A stretch of DNA of 64,000 nucleotides from Bacteroidota bacterium (GTDB lineage: Bacteria; Bacteroidota; Bacteroidia; Sphingobacteriales; Sphingobacteriaceae). The stretch is from assembly GCA_013288685.1 (NCBI GenBank), contig JABDBM010000012.1:1-64000 (forward strand), written 5' to 3'. The notes beneath the pieces are model-generated. The model was not told where the DNA came from. It saw only the letters and a program-made list of their open reading frames with translations, and did not search any database. Position numbers and translations under genes: made by a program. Below, piece after piece: positions 61,993 to 64,000 of the stretch (positions within the stretch are counted from its first letter, which is position 1; each line of letters opens with the position of its first letter).

Positions 61993-62670
61993 TTAGAATT
62001 TTTTTGATGAATGTACCTTGCCATCTAACAAGTTAATTACCCGTGAGCCATATTCGGCATTTTTTTCGGAGTGAGTTACCTGTATAATAGTAACTTTATC
62101 TTCTTTGTTCAGCTTACGGAACAGTTCCATAATTTCTTCACCTTGTTTGGAGTTTAAGTTACCGGTAGGCTCATCTGCTAATATTAATTTAGGTTTTGCA
62201 ATCAGCGCGCGTGCTATGCCCACTAACTGTTGCTGGCCGCCGGATAATTGCGCCGGGAAAAGATCTTTTTTGCCAACTATCTGAAATCGATCCAGCATAT
62301 CAGCTACCATTGCTTTGCGCTCGGTGCTTTTAAAATCCTGGTAAATTAACGGTGTCTCGATGTTTTCATAAACAGTTAATTCGTCAATTAAATGATAAGC
62401 CTGAAAAACGAACCCGATATATTGTTTGTATAAAGCCGAACGTTGTTTTTCTTTAAGCTGATGAACTGCATTGCCAACAAAGTAATGATACCCTTCGGAT
62501 GGCTCATCCAGCATGCCGATAATATTTAATAAAGTTGATTTACCCGAACCGGAAGGGCCCATGATAGAAATAAACTCGCCCTCGTCAACTTCGAGGTTAA
62601 TATCGTTTAGTACAAAGTTTTTGTTGCCCCCAACCTGGTAGTATTTCGAAATATGCTGTAATGATAACAT
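61993..62670 (-). CDS. ABC transporter ATPase (LolD/MacB-like)
   Basis: A 225-residue ATPase with Walker A GPSGSGKSTLLNIIG, Q-loop FVFQAYHLIDELTVYENIE, signature LSGGQQQLVGIARALI, Walker B ILADEPTGNLNSKQG and H-loop VTHSEKNAEYG. The signature and insert are of the LolD/MacB type that works with FtsX-fold permeases. It is followed by a TolC gene, but no permease or fusion protein is present within the window, so the transporter partners are elsewhere or this is a partial system. Confidence 0.93.
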   Translation of the reverse strand: MLSLQHISKYYQVGGNKNFVLNDINLEVDEGEFISIMGPSGSGKSTLLNIIGMLDEPSEGYHYFVGNAVHQLKEKQRSALYKQYIGFVFQAYHLIDELTVYENIETPLIYQDFKSTERKAMVADMLDRFQIVGKKDLFPAQLSGGQQQLVGIARALIAKPKLILADEPTGNLNSKQGEEIMELFRKLNKEDKVTIIQVTHSEKNAEYGSRVINLLDGKVHSSKKF

Positions 62671-62955
62671 GCGTTTTTAATTAGTAAATAAGTTAATAAT
62701 ATGATTTGTTGAAGGCTAATTTATTAAATTAATATATTTATAATTCAATATTAGTATCCACAATCAATGTGGCACTAAGCTTTAATAATATACCAAACTA
62801 TTAATAGTTTGATAATCAATTGTTTAATATTAAATCTGCGAGCAAAAACTGTACGCTTATGTAACAGGAAGCGTACGGTTATGATACAGTGTGACCTTAA
62901 GGCTGCCTGCCAATGCGGCGTGACAGGGGCCGGGTGGACCACAGTGTCCCCCCTC
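62671..62955. other. 285-bp gap, AT-rich then GC-rich, no gene seen
   Basis: The part next to the ABC ATPase start (62671-62850) is very AT-rich and probably contains its promoter. TGTACGCTTATGTAACAG and GCGTACGGTTATGATACAG at 62847-62887 are two similar direct units of unknown meaning. The end near 62930 is GC-rich and adjoins the hydrolase stop. Confidence 0.45.
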
Positions 62956-64000
62956 CTACGGCTGCAGCTTTTTTAGCTGATCCTTCGCATTGTCGTTTTG
63001 CGGATTAAGCTCCAGCGACTTTTTGTAATATTTTATCGCATTTTCCTTATCGCCCTTGTCCATGTAACCTTCTGCATAACTGTCCCAGGCGTTCCACGAT
63101 TGCGGGAAATCAACGGTGTTTTGTTTGAAAATTCGGAGCGCGTCGTCCAGTCTCTTTTGTCGAATCAGCGCATAACCCACACTGTTCATATCCTGTTCGC
63201 TTATCGTTTGCAAAGTATCCTTTTTACGCGCATCGATGTACGCATTTAAAGGTTTGCTTACCCCCTCCGCAATAATCGCTTTAAGCAACAAGCGCGATGG
63301 CGCATTGTACCGCTCATAACCCAGGTTGTCCAACGACGGGTGTTTACCGCCAACTGCATCGGCCAATATTTCCCTGGCGATCCCGAGGCCGTTAGATCCA
63401 TTTGCAAAATACACGACCGCATCTTTTGAATTAACAGACGCCATATAAAAAGCTTTCCCGTCCCCGTTATCGCCCCAATGCCAAAACCAGGTTCCGTCGG
63501 GCATGGCCTCCAGTCCTACGCCGAGGCCCCAGGCCAGTTCGGGATATTTTTTAGTAACGCGGATTTGCGGGGTTATCATTTGCTCCTGTGTCTTTTTTTT
63601 CAGGCCGGTACCGTTCAATACTGCAATAATGAACTTCGCATAATCGGCTGCGTTGGTGCTAAGGCTTGCTGCGGCATTGCCATCGTCTTTAACCGCTTCC
63701 AGTCCACTGTCCCCCTTGCCTGTCCTGCCGGTCAGCTTCCCAAGATCATTGTGCCGGTACGATTTGGTACTGTCAAACCGGGCAAGCCAAATATAACTGC
63801 TGGCATTCATACCCAGTGGCTTGAGCACCGTTTGCTGCATAAAATCTTCCAGGGACATACCTGTTATTTTTTCGACTACCCTTGAAAGATAAACTATGCC
63901 CTCGCCCGAATAGCTCCATTTTTCGCCGGGGTTAAAATGGATTAACAATGTTTTGCTGTGGTCGAATTCGCGCCAGTTCGGGAAGCCCGCGCTATGAGTG
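62956..64000 (-). CDS. Serine hydrolase of beta-lactamase class C type with C-terminal TPR (truncated by window edge)
   Basis: The frame is open to the window edge with ...HSAGFPNWREF before the residue at 63948, so the start (and the S-x-x-K nucleophile motif) lies outside. The visible part has the H-S-x-G-x-P-x-W loop, the YSGEGIVYL motif (Y-x-N-type position, here Y-S-G), HWGDNGDGKAFYMA (third motif area, H-W-G), and C-terminal TPR units (ALRIFKQNTVDFPQSWNAWDSYAEGYMD; AIKYYKKSLELNPQND). Relatives are esterase/beta-lactamase-like peptidases of the AmpC/PBP fold with TPR tails, common in Bacteroidetes. It is a partial gene; function not assignable. Confidence 0.9.
   Translation of the reverse strand, partial: THSAGFPNWREFDHSKTLLIHFNPGEKWSYSGEGIVYLSRVVEKITGMSLEDFMQQTVLKPLGMNASSYIWLARFDSTKSYRHNDLGKLTGRTGKGDSGLEAVKDDGNAAASLSTNAADYAKFIIAVLNGTGLKKKTQEQMITPQIRVTKKYPELAWGLGVGLEAMPDGTWFWHWGDNGDGKAFYMASVNSKDAVVYFANGSNGLGIAREILADAVGGKHPSLDNLGYERYNAPSRLLLKAIIAEGVSKPLNAYIDARKKDTLQTISEQDMNSVGYALIRQKRLDDALRIFKQNTVDFPQSWNAWDSYAEGYMDKGDKENAIKYYKKSLELNPQNDNAKDQLKKLQP

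Overview
The window is chromosomal DNA from a member of the Bacteroidetes, most likely family Sphingobacteriaceae and plausibly near Mucilaginibacter (an inference from gene content and style; no marker search was possible). Supporting signs are the Bacteroidetes-type LptD, a PorE-like TPR/PD40/OmpA protein, many signal-peptide lipoproteins, plant-polysaccharide glycoside hydrolases (GH53, GH3, GH9), AT-rich starts without clear Shine-Dalgarno sequences and several TTG starts. Coding density is high. I see no tRNA, rRNA, CRISPR array, phage or intact insertion sequence.

Layout. 0-1.3 kb: end of eutB and complete eutC (ethanolamine ammonia-lyase), separated by a dispersed inverted repeat. 1.3-4.5 kb: a tightly coupled operon of an MBOAT O-acyltransferase, an AlgJ/AlgX-like lipoprotein and a CBM6-like lipoprotein, probably for O-acetylation of a surface or secreted glycan. 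4.7-12.4 kb: PorE-like protein, queE, a lipoprotein, a Rieske/NTF2-like pair, folD and lepA. 12.4-16.0 kb: the most unusual locus, five consecutive genes that all start with a Cys4 zinc ribbon; three encode four-helix membrane proteins and two carry a CPBP (Abi/Rce1-type) membrane protease, arranged as two related cassettes. 16-28 kb: a secreted clan-A-like glycosidase, an MsbA-like ABC exporter, a SAM hydroxide adenosyltransferase, phoH, purC, a STAS protein, RNase Z, an NTF2-fold immunity-like protein next to ppnP, a MlaD protein and a cell-wall amidase. 28-34 kb: lptD, cinA and a 2-oxoacid dehydrogenase E2 with very long Pro-rich linkers. 34-43 kb: a GT87-like membrane protein, hemF, and gyrA followed by two secreted TPR proteins and a strong terminator. 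43-52 kb: SDR, GNAT, AlbA_2, MATE, HDAC-like, kynU, a DNA glycosylase, twin alpha/beta hydrolases and a free-methionine-sulfoxide reductase. 52-60 kb: a polysaccharide-degradation block on the minus strand (phosphodiester glycosidase, two GH53 lipoproteins, GH3, GH9). 60-64 kb: a beta-barrel protein, a TolC/ABC-ATPase pair and a truncated beta-lactamase-like hydrolase.

The intergenic spaces are dominated by several families of short dispersed inverted repeats. At least seven sequence types recur, some of them 50 kb apart. One 166-bp element at 55.2-55.4 kb has 27-bp perfect inverted ends around a 19-bp palindrome. One family runs into the 3' end of kynU and encodes its last residues. The repeats and the zinc-ribbon/CPBP array are the best candidates for undescribed biology.
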